A stretch of 62,374 nucleotides of DNA from CAZFER01 sp964517495 (GTDB lineage Bacteria > Hinthialibacterota > Hinthialibacteria > Hinthialibacterales > Hinthialibacteraceae): the NCBI GenBank assembly GCA_964517495.1, contig CAZFER010000034.1, positions 1 to 62,374 of the forward strand, read 5' to 3'. A model generated the notes under the pieces. That model did not search any database, had not been told where the DNA came from, and worked only from the letters and a program-made list of their open reading frames with translations. A program made the translations under genes and the position numbers. Of this stretch, positions 1 through 7,077 are shown in pieces (positions within the stretch are counted from its first letter, which is position 1; each line of letters starts with the position of its first letter).

Positions 1-1052
1 TCACTTACGGCCTTTTGCTCAAACAACGTATTAAGATAACGGTTGCTCCTTTGATTCCAATCCCCCTGATGATAGGCATATCCTGCAATTAATGGGACAG
101 CCAGAGTCGCTTCACTGTATACCATCTGCTCATATACCGTATCAACTTTTCCCCAACTGCTCGCCTCTTTTAATGTGCTGCTCGACAAAGCACCGTCACG
201 AACATCCGCGACCGTCACCTGGATTGCGTATTTATGCATTGGGACATCATGGCCGAGTACTTCAGCCGCAACCACCATATCCTGGGTGAAGTTTTTGGGA
301 ACTCCACCACCGACCATAAAAATTCCTGTGTCAGGAAAGTTTATTTTGATTTGGGTTAATTCATGAAAATCCTTTACACTATCGATAGCGATTTTCGGTA
401 AATCCCCTCGAAGCGCTTGATGGGCAACCAAACCAAAACCAGCTGAGCAATCACTGAAGGCGGGACAAAAAATGGGAAGGTTGTTTACATAGGCTTGGTA
501 TACAATACTGTCTTCGGTTGCCTTCCCCTGCCGATCCAAATAGGCTCCCATTTCATAAATAAATTCCCTTGATGAATAGGTTCCCGGTTCCATTTCATCC
601 GCAAGATGCTGGATAGTCTCATCGCAAATTCGCAATTCATCTTCATCAATCAGAGTGTCATAAATACGATCAATGTGCAGTCCTCTCAGGGTTGAATCAT
701 CCAATCCCGCTTTAAGCCGCTCTTCCCCCATATAATGGCGGAATCCCAATGCCTCAAAGAAGTCCTGATCGACAATATTCGCACCGGTACTCACAACGGC
801 ATCCACCATTCGATGTTGAATAAGATCCGCAAATACCCGTTTTAACCCCGCGCTGATTAATGAACCGGCAAGGCATAGAATAATCACACAATCCTTATCC
901 TTGATCATGCGGTCATAAATTTCAGCCGCCCGCGATAAATCCCGGGCACTAAATGCCATGTGTTTCATTGCATCGACAAGAGGAATCACATTGTGTTTCT
1001 TTATATCAAAATGTTCAACTTTTTGTTTTAAAAAATCTTCTTTCCTTGCCAT
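1..1052 (-). CDS. Deoxyhypusine synthase-like protein (3' end outside window)
   Basis: The frame opens with ATG at 1052 and stays open for 350 codons to the window edge, so the C-terminus is missing. The translation begins MARKEDFLKQKVEHFD and contains VGGGVPKNF near residue 250 and SSWGKV followed by a VPLIAGYAY segment near the end. These match the NAD-binding GGGVPKN signature and the SWGK catalytic-lysine region of deoxyhypusine synthase. In eukaryotes and archaea this enzyme moves the aminobutyl group of spermidine onto eIF5A. Bacteria lack canonical eIF5A, and bacterial members are thought to act on polyamines (homospermidine-type chemistry) or unknown substrates, so the substrate is left open. 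The family assignment is firm; the reaction is inference. It is transcribed on the minus strand, downstream of the radical SAM gene but separated from it by a terminator and repeats. Confidence 0.85.
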   Translation of the reverse strand, partial: MARKEDFLKQKVEHFDIKKHNVIPLVDAMKHMAFSARDLSRAAEIYDRMIKDKDCVIILCLAGSLISAGLKRVFADLIQHRMVDAVVSTGANIVDQDFFEALGFRHYMGEERLKAGLDDSTLRGLHIDRIYDTLIDEDELRICDETIQHLADEMEPGTYSSREFIYEMGAYLDRQGKATEDSIVYQAYVNNLPIFCPAFSDCSAGFGLVAHQALRGDLPKIAIDSVKDFHELTQIKINFPDTGIFMVGGGVPKNFTQDMVVAAEVLGHDVPMHKYAIQVTVADVRDGALSSSTLKEASSWGKVDTVYEQMVYSEATLAVPLIAGYAYHQGDWNQRSNRYLNTLFEQKAVS

Positions 1053-1093
1053 ACCCTTTAACTCCTATTCAGTTTAGATTGTACTTCATTCCT

Positions 1094-1152
1094 TCAACCC
1101 TCCCCTAACCTCTCCCCGTCATGGGAGGGGAATGGTGCTTCAAAAGCTGACC
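1094..1152. repeat. Dispersed GC-rich repeat, family A, copy 1
   Basis: Contains CCTCCCCTAACCTCTCCC and ends in GGGAATGGTGCTTC plus an AGCTGACC terminus. The same blocks recur near 3081, 12021, 17051, 23001 and 47097. The reverse complement of its right end matches the left end of the copies at 3081 and 47097, so the ends are inverted repeats. No reading frame is conserved. Confidence 0.7.
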
Positions 1153-1296
1153 ACTTACAATTACGGTAAATCTTTGTGAATTAATTTCAATTTCTACCTG
1201 AATTATACTCAAACCTGTGGAGAATGAGTACACATGGCATGGGCAATACAAAACCAGCCCGGTAGCCACTTTGACAACATTTGCCACCCGGAATGC

Positions 1297-1360
1297 AACG
1301 GCTTCGAGCCAGTGCATGTCAGCCCGGTTGAGACGCACCGGCTAGAAGCCGATGCTCCCC
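1297..1360. repeat. Dispersed hairpin repeat, family B, copy 1
   Basis: Holds GCACCGGCTAGAAGCCGAT followed by GCTCCCC. The reverse complement of this block recurs at 55939-55968. It forms an imperfect hairpin (GGGAGCATCGGCT / AGCCGGTGC). A related GGCTTCGAGCCAGTGC block lies just upstream. The rest of 1153-1380 holds no gene I can support. Confidence 0.55.
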
Positions 1361-1379
1361 AGATTAACACCTAGATTTA

Positions 1380-1415
1380 TACCACAAAAAAAGGGCGTGG
1401 ATTATACGCCCTTTA
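1380..1415 (-). terminator. Intrinsic terminator of the radical SAM gene
   Basis: Read on the minus strand, AAAGGGCGT and ACGCCCTTT form a 9-bp stem around a 7-nt loop, followed directly by a run of eight T. It lies 30-55 nt past the stop codon of the radical SAM gene. Confidence 0.85.
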
Positions 1416-1444
1416 AAATCAAGTTTTTCAGCATCTTATAGAAA

Positions 1445-3037
1445 TTAAGCCACTAAACTTCGAACTTTCTTGTAAGCTCGATAAAAGGTGGATTTCTCGG
1501 CTTGGGCCAAACGCCATCTTAATTGTTGGATATACTGATCTTTATTGACTACCGGATTGGCATCCTGATAAGTGGCATTGTAAAGATTTTCAACCATTTC
1601 TTGTAACAAACCAGGATTTTCACGCAGATATTGGTCATTGACCAATCCCATCAAATTCTCTTTTGTGAACCCTTCAAAATGACCCAGGGTGTGGAGATAC
1701 TCCCAAAAGATATAATAAGGCTTCATCTTCGCTTGCAACGCATGAACACCTTTGGGCCGTTCCAATTCATCAAGAATACCCTCTTTATGGGCGTGCTGGA
1801 ATATCTTGTAGTTATCATAAAATGCCATGGGATTAATTTTGATGATACCATACCCACGGGGAAGATCAGTAATCAAATCCAACGTTTCGATATTGTCCTC
1901 TTCTGTTTCGAGGGGATTATAACCAATGAAATCACACAAAACTTTAATGCCAGCATCCATAATATTATTGACAGTCCGAATGGTTCCTTCTTTGGGATGC
2001 CGCCGATCATAGTACTTACGCAAAGTGCGCTGGCTTCCCGATTGAATCCCCATGATCAGATAATTCAATCCCGCCTCACTCAGGTTCGCTAGAATTTCAG
2101 GATCACCCACGTTTGGATGGGTATATCCGAAGAACGGTAAGGCCACCTCCGTTGCATAACGGGGTGAAAATTCAGCAATCCATCGTTTGTTTAACGGAAG
2201 GACGTCATCATAAAATTCAACCCTCTCAATATTCCAGGGCCAGGTTTTGATACGGTATTTCAATTCAGCAATCACATTCTCCACTGAACGCCGCCGCAAG
2301 AAGCGGTCCCCTTTATACAACACATCATCATGCCCGCTGCAACAATATGTACAAGTGAAAGGACACCCTCTCGTCGCCATGATAATGAAATTGGTATAAA
2401 GGTGGCTCTTCGGAGGAAATGGGGAGGGATATATTTCATCATTAATAATTACGGTTTTGTATTCCAATTCAAAATCAGGAAAAGGATAATTATCCAGATT
2501 TTGCTCCAGACGCATATTGGCATTGCGCTTGATATTTCCATTCTGATTCACCCATATACTGGGAATACAGGTGGTATCTTCCCCTCGATCCATAGCATTG
2601 ACCAACGCACGCACCGGATATTCACCTTCACCATGACATATCATATCCGTGTATTGAATATTTTCATTCGCACTGACAGTTGAATCAACACCACCCCACA
2701 TAACAGGAACTTTGAGTTCTTTTTTAATCTTCTCTGTTAAAAATTTGGCTAATCCAAAACTTATGGAGGTGAAAGAAATCCCAATCAGGTTGGGTTCCTG
2801 CTCTTTTAAGGTTTTCAACAATAATTCCAATTCTTTTCCTGTGGTGTATGTACACATGCTGTAATACCCATCTTCATCCTGCTGCTCGGGGGGCGGAACT
2901 TCTGAAGGGGAAATATATTCCACTCCTTTAAAAATAATGATGTTAGCATGATGCCCGTCTTCTCGCAGCATGGAGGACATATATCGAACGCCCAGGCAAT
3001 ATTCGTCATATAATGCTATGAATGATACTCTCTGCAT
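1445..3037 (-). CDS. B12-binding domain radical SAM protein
   Basis: The 530-residue protein has an N-terminal cobalamin-binding-like Rossmann region (about residues 1-150, with 'LIGISFTS' and 'VMWGGVDST'). A radical SAM core follows with the CxxxCxxC cluster motif CPFTCTYC near residue 227. A long helical C-terminus completes it. Such enzymes bind a [4Fe-4S] cluster and SAM, and often cobalamin. Many are methyltransferases or act on peptides, hopanoids or chlorophyll precursors, and the substrate cannot be read from this sequence. The start is supported by AGAGGTGAAGG upstream. The next same-strand gene upstream is a 50-residue acidic peptide at 3647-3799, with a family A repeat in the 609-bp gap between them. 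That pairing makes a peptide substrate worth considering. A terminator follows the gene. Confidence 0.88.
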   Translation of the reverse strand: MQRVSFIALYDEYCLGVRYMSSMLREDGHHANIIIFKGVEYISPSEVPPPEQQDEDGYYSMCTYTTGKELELLLKTLKEQEPNLIGISFTSISFGLAKFLTEKIKKELKVPVMWGGVDSTVSANENIQYTDMICHGEGEYPVRALVNAMDRGEDTTCIPSIWVNQNGNIKRNANMRLEQNLDNYPFPDFELEYKTVIINDEIYPSPFPPKSHLYTNFIIMATRGCPFTCTYCCSGHDDVLYKGDRFLRRRSVENVIAELKYRIKTWPWNIERVEFYDDVLPLNKRWIAEFSPRYATEVALPFFGYTHPNVGDPEILANLSEAGLNYLIMGIQSGSQRTLRKYYDRRHPKEGTIRTVNNIMDAGIKVLCDFIGYNPLETEEDNIETLDLITDLPRGYGIIKINPMAFYDNYKIFQHAHKEGILDELERPKGVHALQAKMKPYYIFWEYLHTLGHFEGFTKENLMGLVNDQYLRENPGLLQEMVENLYNATYQDANPVVNKDQYIQQLRWRLAQAEKSTFYRAYKKVRSLVA

Positions 3038-3080
3038 AATCCTTCACCTCTCATTTAAACCTTCTATGTATCATGTAAGT

Positions 3081-3213
3081 GATCAGCCATTTGAAATACC
3101 ATTCCCCTCCCTCGACTGAGAGAGGTAGGGGAGGGTTGATAAGAATATGGTAAGTAACATCCTTTACCCCCTACTAACCTCCCCATTTCATTGGAGGAGG
3201 AATAGTGGGACCG
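3081..3213. repeat. Dispersed GC-rich repeat, family A, copy 2
   Basis: Left end GATCAGCCATTTGAAATACC then ATTCCCCTCCC. An internal GAGAGGTAGGGGAGGGTTGA follows, then ACCTCCCCATTTCATTGG. It sits between the radical SAM gene and the 50-residue peptide gene. The remaining 3214-3646 holds no gene I can support, only a weak 35-codon TTG-start frame. Confidence 0.7.
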
Positions 3214-3646
3214 ATTATAAGTTTTCAATTCGTTTCCACTTCATAGGGTTGACATGTAACTATACCATAAACTTCGACTAAATCGAGTAATATGATAGAT
3301 CAGGTAAACTTTATTTTCAAGTTAAAATATCCATATCAAAGCGATTAGAGGCGGAATTTTTGGGGGGGAGTTATAGATTGGTTACAGTAGGAATAGGAAA
3401 ATCGTTGTTTACAATTTCTGATAAAAAACCATTGGAACAAAAATTGGGCAAGACACAGCAGGTTCTCGAAGTTAAAACATTTTGAACGCCCTATAAAAAG
3501 GCGGGCGCTCGATAAAGCATTACCAAAAAATTAAAACTCATTCAGACCACCTATTATTAAATCTTATTTAAGCAACTTCGATGCTTGTCCACAGGTTTTA
3601 AATACCTGCGAATGCAAGAATAAGGCTCAAATTGAGGAGATCAGGC

Positions 3647-3799
3647 TTAGTCTGCTCCATGGCCTTCGAGTTCATATTCCCACATCAAATCGCTCCAGCT
3701 GTTGTAGTGAACTTCTTGTCCTTCAAAATTTGATTCGTGATCAAATTGAGCAAGTACCGGTTCAATTTCTTCCAGAACAACACATGCTGCTTGATCCAT
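3647..3799 (-). CDS. 50-residue acidic peptide, candidate radical SAM substrate
   Basis: ATG at 3799 is preceded by TAGGAGAG at good spacing, and the frame runs 50 codons to TAA. The peptide starts MDQAACVVLEEIEPVLAQFD and ends in a segment containing YNSWSDLMWEYE and EGHGAD. It has 13 Asp/Glu, no Lys or Arg, one Cys (residue 6), Trp at 35 and 40 and Tyr at 32 and 42. That composition is far from random low-GC DNA. It has no membrane segment. It lies upstream of the B12-radical SAM gene on the same strand, and a TATAAT-like box lies upstream on the minus strand. A leader-like acidic N-half plus an aromatic C-half near a radical SAM enzyme fits a RiPP precursor, but that role is inference. It could equally be a small acidic regulatory or partner protein. 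Confidence 0.65.
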   Translation of the reverse strand: MDQAACVVLEEIEPVLAQFDHESNFEGQEVHYNSWSDLMWEYELEGHGAD

Positions 3800-4076
3800 G
3801 ATAAAACTCTCCTAAAATTGGGATTTTTTTTAACTAACCTTAATTATATACAAGAATAAGGCCAAAAAGATAAATGTATAAAATTCAGTTAATTATACTG
3901 ATTAGATCAACATTAAACTGTTTCAAAAATGGGAAAAAGATATCTCATCAATATCTCTAACAAGGTAATATGTTCCATATTGAAACATAATGTAAAAAAA
4001 AAGTTAAAACCTTGAATAACTAATTGAGATCGCTTTCGTTATTTGCTTTAAAAAAATGTGGGAAAGGGGGATTTCA

Positions 4077-4337
4077 ATGCTCTACATAATAGGATACGTG
4101 GTCATATTTATGATCTATTTCACGTGGTGCGGGCATTGCTTAAACAAGTTACCGGGGGATATTTTGACGATGAAAGAAATGCTTGGCGAACGCAATTGGG
4201 GGGAATTTTTTATTGAGTTGGGTATCTTTCTCTTCTTATGGGCCGTGGTGATAATCCCCTTGTTTTATCTGATACCTACTCTCATTACGGGTTATGCCAG
4301 TATTGGCAAACTGCTTGAGAGCTTTGGGATTATTTGA
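4077..4337 (+). CDS. Small two-helix membrane protein
   Basis: The 86-residue protein begins MLYIIGYVVIFMIYF. The ATG at 4077 is chosen over an in-frame ATG at 4056 because AAAGGGGG lies six bases before it. Two hydrophobic segments (about residues 1-17 and 45-70) flank a polar loop with KLPGDILTMKEMLGERNWGE. No family is recognised. It stands alone, with non-coding DNA on both sides and the sigma-54 promoter region downstream. Confidence 0.6.
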   Translation: MLYIIGYVVIFMIYFTWCGHCLNKLPGDILTMKEMLGERNWGEFFIELGIFLFLWAVVIIPLFYLIPTLITGYASIGKLLESFGII

Positions 4338-4390
4338 ATGGACTAAAAAGGGGATTATAAGCACTCATAACTCATTAAACAATCATTTCA

Positions 4391-4435
4391 TGACCAAAAT
4401 GTCATAGGATTCTAACATGATTGACAAGAATGGCA
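4391..4435. promoter_or_regulatory. Candidate enhancer (UAS) pair for an NtrC-type activator
   Basis: Two similar palindromic blocks, TGACCAAAATGTCA at 4391-4404 and TGACAAGAATGGCA at 4422-4435, start 31 bp apart, about three helical turns. The pair ends about 140 bp before the sigma-54 -24 element. Known NtrC-family enhancers are palindromes in phased pairs 100-200 bp upstream. A related block, TGACAAAATTGACA, lies at 5372-5385 before the kinase gene. The role is inference. Confidence 0.5.
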
Positions 4436-4576
4436 AAAACGAATCGGAAAAGGCTTAAAAAGAAAATTTAGACAATAATCACCAACCATGAAACCTGATT
4501 ATTTAAGTTAAGTATTTACAATATGTTATATAAATTCAGAATCTTTTTATCGTGATAGTTAAGTATATAACCGTTT

Positions 4577-4593
4577 TTGGCACGTTTCATGCA
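4577..4593 (+). promoter_or_regulatory. Sigma-54 (-24/-12) promoter
   Basis: TTGGCACGTTTCATGCA carries GG (4579-4580) and GC (4591-4592) separated by exactly ten bases. The TTGGCACG half matches the -24 consensus fully, and the -12 half is ATGCA instead of TTGCA. Transcription would start near 4603. An NtrC-family sigma-54 activator gene lies 2.5 kb downstream. Confidence 0.75.
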
Positions 4594-4664
4594 TATAAAA
4601 GAGATGTCAACATTGAACAAAACAACACGGCCTGATACGACGGCCCCAATAAAATTAGCAACTT

Positions 4665-5152
4665 GTACGGCATCAAAACATCAGCGGTTTCGTTACGGCA
4701 TCATGATTTCAACTTTGTAACGCATCAGTCATAACAGCATGTCTAATCAACAGTACGGCATCTTGTAAGGCAATCAGGTATTCATCTGGTACGGCATCGA
4801 ATAAGGCATCTTTGTACGGCATTTGAATCCGCAACTCGCAAAAGCATCAGTACGGCAGCATGGCTTTTCATCAGGAATAGCAACACGTACGGCATCTTGT
4901 TTAATCGCAACTTTGCAAGCACAACAAGTACGACATCATCGCTGATGAATTCCACAACCAAGTAAGGCATCTTTGATCAGGATTGGGGTCAAATCGTTAT
5001 TTACGGAGGCAGGGTGGATTGAGTTGCAGCCAGCATCGAGAAGATTCATATGAATCTTCGGCTTCAACCTCATCGCAGCGTTTCCGATCAAGCCATGAAG
5101 GTCAGTTTTCAGCACACGCTTACCACCGCACAAAAGCGTTGAGTACGGCATC
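4665..5152 (+). repeat. Array of degenerate 12-nt-phased GTACGGCATC repeats
   Basis: Exact GTACGGCATC occurs at 4665, 4753, 4789, 4887 and 5143. One-mismatch copies occur at 4693, 4814, 4850, 4928 and 4962. Weaker ones are at 4717, 4765 and 4801. Steps of 24, 36, 12, 24, 12, 13, 36 and 37 show an underlying 12-nt unit close to GTANGGCATCWT. The units between the best copies still keep a CATC or CAAC core. Reading frame is not preserved across the array because of 1-nt phase shifts, which argues against a coding repeat. Confidence 0.8.
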
Positions 5153-5245
5153 ACGTTAAACTGAGTTCATGGTTCCACACCTCCGCGATTTGTTTCAACA
5201 CCGTGTACCATCAACAACTTAATCTCGGTCTACCCTGCCAACAAT

Positions 5246-5275
5246 AAAAGGCCCTCTCTCGAGGGCCTTTTATAC
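5246..5275 (+). terminator. Strong intrinsic terminator closing the repeat RNA
   Basis: AAAAGGCCCTC (5246-5256) pairs perfectly with GAGGGCCTTTT (5261-5271) around a TCTC loop, and the plus strand continues in T-rich sequence. The flanking A and T runs would let it work in both directions. Confidence 0.88.
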
Positions 5276-5363
5276 TTTTCATCCTCTATAGATCAATCCA
5301 ATCACCATTATTCCTGCCCTCATATATTGCCGAATGGCAGCATTGAATTACAATAGAGCAAGA

Positions 5364-5390
5364 TGACCTATTGACAAAATTGACAATGTC
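5364..5390. promoter_or_regulatory. Repeated TGAC half-sites upstream of the sensor kinase
   Basis: TGACCTATTGACA and TGACAAAATTGACA overlap here, and TGACAATGTC follows. They resemble the palindromes at 4391 and 4422. The block also contains TTGACA hexamers that could act as a -35 element. An arm CCTATTGA recurs inverted as TCAATAGG at 5393-5400. Regulator-binding or autoregulation is inference. Confidence 0.35.
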
Positions 5391-5445
5391 CCTCAATAGG
5401 CATCAATTTGGTAATAAAGATCAATAAAGGTAACATAAAGCGGAA

Positions 5446-7077
5446 ATGAGTCCATCGCCAAAAACGACTTTGTCAAATATGACATCCTACCATCAGCGTT
5501 TAAAATTTCTTCATGTCACAGAGGAAGAAAAAGCCATTATCCGTGAGGTAGGGCCCCTGCTCATGCCCAAAATCCCGGATATTCTTGACAAATTTTATTC
5601 ACACTTACAATCATTTGAATTATTCGATCAATATTTATCAGCGCCGGGTGTAGTGGACCATTTAAAAGAGGTGTTACATGAATATTTCAAACACCTTTTT
5701 AATGCTGTATTTGATGAATCCTATATAACCACCCGTAGAATGATTGGTAAAACCCACGAGAGAATTGGTTTGGAACCACGATGGTATATCGGAGCCTATT
5801 CCATTTTCAGTGAATTAATATTTGCTCATCTACGAGACATCTATCCAAATGACTTTGAGCGACAGGAAAAAGCACGTGTAACCTTAATGAAGGCTTTCTT
5901 TCTGGATATTCAAATTGCAGTCGAAGCGTATATCGAACGTTACGCCGGGGAATTAGTTGATGCCAGTAAATCGTTGGAACAAAAGCTTTGGATGGAAGAC
6001 CGCCTTCTATCTTTCATTTTAACCGAGGCCGGTGACGCGATCGTCGGCCTGGATGAACATGATCGTATTTCAACATGGAGCCAGGGGGCACAGCGTATAT
6101 TTGGCTATAAAACGTCTGAAATATTGGATAAATCTCTCAGTGATCTATTGCATCAACCTGATATTATCAATGAGCTAAAGCGAACCGCCGAAGAAGAAGG
6201 TTCTGCCACGGCTTATGAATCGGAATGGAAAAATAAGAACGGTCAAACCATACACGCTGATGTCACACTAACCCTATTGCGGGACAATAAGGGAATTCAT
6301 GTCGGCTCCACCTTGATTGTGCGTGATACCACCGAAATCCGCCGATTAGCCAATAAAGTGAAAAATATGGAACAATTGGCCGCCATGACTAAAATCACGG
6401 CTGGTGTGGCTCATGAAATCCGCACTCCATTAGGGGTTATGGCCCTCACTGCGGATCTCTTATCAAACAGTGTATCCAAAATAATGAATAGCAATGAAAC
6501 AGGGAGCCTGGTTAAACTTAAAAATGAGATTAATGAATTGATTATTGAATTGCAACGTGAGGTCGACCGATTAAATGAAATAGTGGATCACTATTTGGTT
6601 TTATCGCGTATAAAACAACCGAACAAAAAGCAAATTCACCTCAAACCTTATCTCGAATCGATCTTGAATGAATTATCTTCCCGGCGTTCTGATAAAGATA
6701 TCATGTTTTATTTAAACGTGCTGGATGAGGATATAATGGTAAATATCGATACAGACCAATTCCGGCGGGCTTTTTTAAACTTATTTGAAAATTCAACTTT
6801 CGCTATCCAGAAGGAAGGTATGATTACCATTGTGGCCAAAAAACGGGACCGTAATGTTGAAATTGCCTTTCATGATACTGGAATTGGCGTTCCTTCACAC
6901 CAAATCCAACGATTATTCTCAGCCTTTTACACCAATAAACCAGGAGGGACAGGCCTGGGGCTATATCTAGTCCGTGAAATCGTTGAGGCCCATAAAGGGA
7001 AAGTGGCAATTGACAGTGAAGAAGGTAAAGGCACCACAGTCACTATCTCCATTCCATATACGGAAGAGGAAACATGA
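5446..7077 (+). CDS. Globin-coupled sensor histidine kinase
   Basis: The 543-residue soluble kinase has an N-terminal globin (protoglobin) domain, about residues 20-165. The proximal His is at 104 in GKTHERIGLEPRWYIGAY, the signature of globin-coupled sensors, which bind heme and report O2 or redox state. A PAS domain (about 187-297) follows, then HisKA with the phospho-His at 323 in GVAHEIRTPLG. The HATPase has N-box Asn near 446/449, DTGIGVP and GGTGLGL. No transmembrane segment is visible. The stop overlaps the next gene's start by 4 nt (ATGA), so kinase and NtrC-type regulator form one two-component operon. The sigma-54 repeat RNA lies just upstream. O2 as the signal follows from family knowledge and is not proven here. 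Confidence 0.9.
   Translation: MSPSPKTTLSNMTSYHQRLKFLHVTEEEKAIIREVGPLLMPKIPDILDKFYSHLQSFELFDQYLSAPGVVDHLKEVLHEYFKHLFNAVFDESYITTRRMIGKTHERIGLEPRWYIGAYSIFSELIFAHLRDIYPNDFERQEKARVTLMKAFFLDIQIAVEAYIERYAGELVDASKSLEQKLWMEDRLLSFILTEAGDAIVGLDEHDRISTWSQGAQRIFGYKTSEILDKSLSDLLHQPDIINELKRTAEEEGSATAYESEWKNKNGQTIHADVTLTLLRDNKGIHVGSTLIVRDTTEIRRLANKVKNMEQLAAMTKITAGVAHEIRTPLGVMALTADLLSNSVSKIMNSNETGSLVKLKNEINELIIELQREVDRLNEIVDHYLVLSRIKQPNKKQIHLKPYLESILNELSSRRSDKDIMFYLNVLDEDIMVNIDTDQFRRAFLNLFENSTFAIQKEGMITIVAKKRDRNVEIAFHDTGIGVPSHQIQRLFSAFYTNKPGGTGLGLYLVREIVEAHKGKVAIDSEEGKGTTVTISIPYTEEET

Larger units (their letters stand above)
4603..5275 (+). ncRNA. Predicted sigma-54-driven repeat-rich regulatory RNA
   Basis: The interval is bounded by a sigma-54 promoter and a strong intrinsic terminator in the same orientation. 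No frame on the plus strand stays open through it. It carries at least ten copies of GTACGGCATC with one mismatch or fewer, mostly spaced in multiples of 12 nt. Near 5040-5059 is a perfect 20-base palindrome (GAAGATTCATATGAATCTTC) that would fold as a hairpin. Known RNAs with this logic are CrcZ (CbrB and sigma-54 driven, repeated Hfq sites), Qrr RNAs (LuxO driven) and Rsm/Csr RNAs (repeated CsrA sites). Here the repeat is not a GGA or AAN motif, so the ligand is unknown. Boundaries are inferred and no transcript evidence is available. Confidence 0.6.

Noticed and set aside
1105..1338. A 77-codon minus-strand frame in the first intergenic region.
   Set aside because: It lies across the family A and B repeats and is more likely part of a repeated element than a gene.
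3378..3485. A 35-codon TTG-start frame after GGGGGGGAG on the plus strand.
   Set aside because: Looks mildly protein-like but has no other support; the G-run is a weak Shine-Dalgarno argument.
4665..5152. The repeat array as a CRISPR or integron attC array.
   Set aside because: Units are only 10-12 nt, degenerate and nearly contiguous, with no unique spacers of constant length, no cas genes and no integrase or attC fold.
4782..5154. Two overlapping minus-strand frames of 62 and 72 codons inside the repeat array.
   Set aside because: They have no ribosome-binding site, odd composition and change frame with the 12-nt array phase; better explained as chance frames in repetitive non-coding DNA.
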